From the NCBI GenBank assembly GCA_949127705.1, contig CASBQJ010000604.1, positions 1 through 6,832 on the forward strand: 6,832 bases of DNA, in the 5' to 3' direction. Below the pieces are notes generated by a model. It saw nothing but the letters and a program-made list of their open reading frames with translations, searched no databases and was not told where the DNA came from. Origin of the DNA: Synechococcales cyanobacterium PMM_0085. Its GTDB lineage: Bacteria; Cyanobacteriota; Cyanobacteriia; Elainellales; Elainellaceae. The position numbers and the translations under genes are program-made. Of the stretch, positions 6,072-6,832 are shown piece after piece; position 1 is the stretch's first letter, and each line of letters begins with the position of its first letter.

Positions 6072-6103
6072 TTAAAAAGTTTTCATCTTAAAAAGTTTTC
6101 ATC
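6072..6103. repeat. Perfect 16-bp tandem duplication
   Basis: TTAAAAAGTTTTCATC occurs at 6072-6087 and again at 6088-6103 with no spacer and no mismatch. Identical copies outside a coding region suggest either a recent slippage duplication or a conserved paired binding site. It lies 12 bases past the rsgA stop codon and about 110 bases upstream of the predicted pds transcription start. Confidence 0.9.
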
Positions 6104-6114
6104 AAAGGGTTTCG

Positions 6115-6832
6115 TCATCGTTCTCCGTTCTCTTCTTTTTTCCCTTCTTCTAAGTACAGCTCCTGTAACAACTGTTTCTCAGTGCGGCGAGAGGGACGGC
6201 GATATTTTTTGGACTCTAATTTAGGTTCAGTACTGAATTGCCCATCGCTCCGGCTTTTTTGCTTGGTAGTGGCTTCGGCATCACGGCTGCCCTCCAGGCT
6301 GGCCTGACGCGCGATCGCTTCTTCTAAAAAGATGCGGTAGTGTTCGTAACGTTCCCAGTCGCCCCGTACCACGCAGCCTGGCTCGTCTCGGTGCAGGCAG
6401 TTACTAAACTGACAGGCATTGCCCTCTAAGCGCTGTCGCGCCTCTGGGAAGCAGTGAATGAGCGTGGTGGGGGTGCAGTCTAAATCAGGCTGGTTGAAGC
6501 CGGGACTGTCTGCGAGCAGGCCGCCTGTAGGCAGTTTGAACAGTTCCACATGGCGGGTAGTGTGACGACCCCGCAGCAGTTTGCCCGAAACTGCGCCCAC
6601 CCGCAGATCGACGGCGGGAATCAGCGCGTTCAGTAGGCTGGATTTACCAACGCCCGACGGTCCAGAAACAACGGTGGTTTTGCCGCTTAAGTGCTGATAA
6701 ATAACATCTAAGCCGACTGCTTGGTGCACGCTCAGCAAGATCGGCGTGTAGCCCCACTGAGATAGGCGATCGCCCCAGTGCTTTTGGTCAGCTGGTGGTG
6801 CTAGGTCACACTTGTTGAGGCAAAGACAGACG
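6115..6832 (-). CDS. rsgA: Ribosome small-subunit maturation GTPase RsgA, 5' end off the window
   Basis: Circularly permuted GTPase that binds the 30S subunit late in maturation and hydrolyses GTP to leave it. The frame is open to the right edge, so the N-terminal OB domain is missing; about 238 residues are present. The permuted order G4-G1-G2-G3 is clear: NKCD at 6816-6805, the P-loop GPSGVGKS at 6663-6640, the GRHTT block at 6570-6556, and DSPG at 6510-6499. After these comes the zinc site C-x4-C-x-H-x5-C (codons between 6414 and 6373), ending in the typical EPGC. The tail contains the basic block EPKLESKKYRRPSRR seen in cyanobacterial members, then an acidic-basic extension LEEGKKEENGER that may be variable. 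The TTG at 6738 is an internal leucine, not the start, because NKCD lies upstream of it in frame. The stop is TGA at 6117-6115. pds lies 173 bases downstream on the same strand, with its own promoter candidate. Confidence 0.95.
   Translation of the reverse strand, partial: VCLCLNKCDLAPPADQKHWGDRLSQWGYTPILLSVHQAVGLDVIYQHLSGKTTVVSGPSGVGKSSLLNALIPAVDLRVGAVSGKLLRGRHTTRHVELFKLPTGGLLADSPGFNQPDLDCTPTTLIHCFPEARQRLEGNACQFSNCLHRDEPGCVVRGDWERYEHYRIFLEEAIARQASLEGSRDAEATTKQKSRSDGQFSTEPKLESKKYRRPSRRTEKQLLQELYLEEGKKEENGER

Larger units (their letters stand above)
544..6773. repeat. HIP1 octamers, 12 dispersed copies
   Basis: Perfect GCGATCGC occurs at 544-551, 994-1001, 1427-1434, 2690-2697, 2865-2872, 3204-3211, 3870-3877, 4966-4973, 5925-5932, 6014-6021, 6311-6318 and 6766-6773. 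This highly iterated palindrome is a hallmark of many cyanobacterial genomes. All but 6014-6021 lie inside coding regions. None occurs in the first 543 bases. Confidence 0.97.

Noticed and set aside
6115..6738. rsgA starting at the TTG at 6738
   Set aside because: The frame continues upstream to the window edge and encodes the G4 motif NKCD at 6816-6805, so the TTG is an internal leucine and the gene is cut by the window.

Overview
This window comes from the chromosome of a cyanobacterium. The evidence is twelve perfect copies of the HIP1 octamer GCGATCGC, and genes found together in oxygenic phototrophs: plant-type phytoene desaturase (pds/crtP), phytoene synthase (crtB) and a c6-family photosynthetic cytochrome. 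The protein sequences look like those of filamentous or Leptolyngbya/Oscillatoriales-type cyanobacteria, but that placement is inferred from recall, not computed.

Layout. Positions 1-461 are AT-rich, contain no HIP1 site and hold no gene I can name; there is only one weak minus-strand open frame (73-324). On the plus strand come ribE (riboflavin synthase, 462-1163) and, 56 bases later, a small secreted c6-like cytochrome c (1220-1555). A convergent gap of 81 bases with a 12-bp tandem repeat separates these from the minus-strand block. Read in its own direction, that block is rsgA (partial, running off the right edge, 6832-6115), pds (5941-4517), crtB (4408-3479) and murJ (3313-1637).

How the genes work together. 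CrtB condenses two geranylgeranyl diphosphate molecules to phytoene, and Pds desaturates phytoene toward zeta-carotene, so the pds-crtB pair encodes the first two committed steps of carotenoid synthesis. The other genes are housekeeping: RibE makes riboflavin, the MurJ-family protein is the presumed lipid II flippase, and RsgA is a 30S ribosome maturation GTPase. The cytochrome looks like a low-potential c6B/c6C-type paralogue, not the main PSI donor.

No new multi-gene system is visible. The points worth a second look are small. They are the non-canonical haem-pocket residues of the cytochrome, the absence of several charged cavity residues in MurJ, a dyad that exactly fills the spacer of a putative pds promoter with two tandem duplications upstream of it, and a terminator-like hairpin between pds and crtB that could uncouple their expression.
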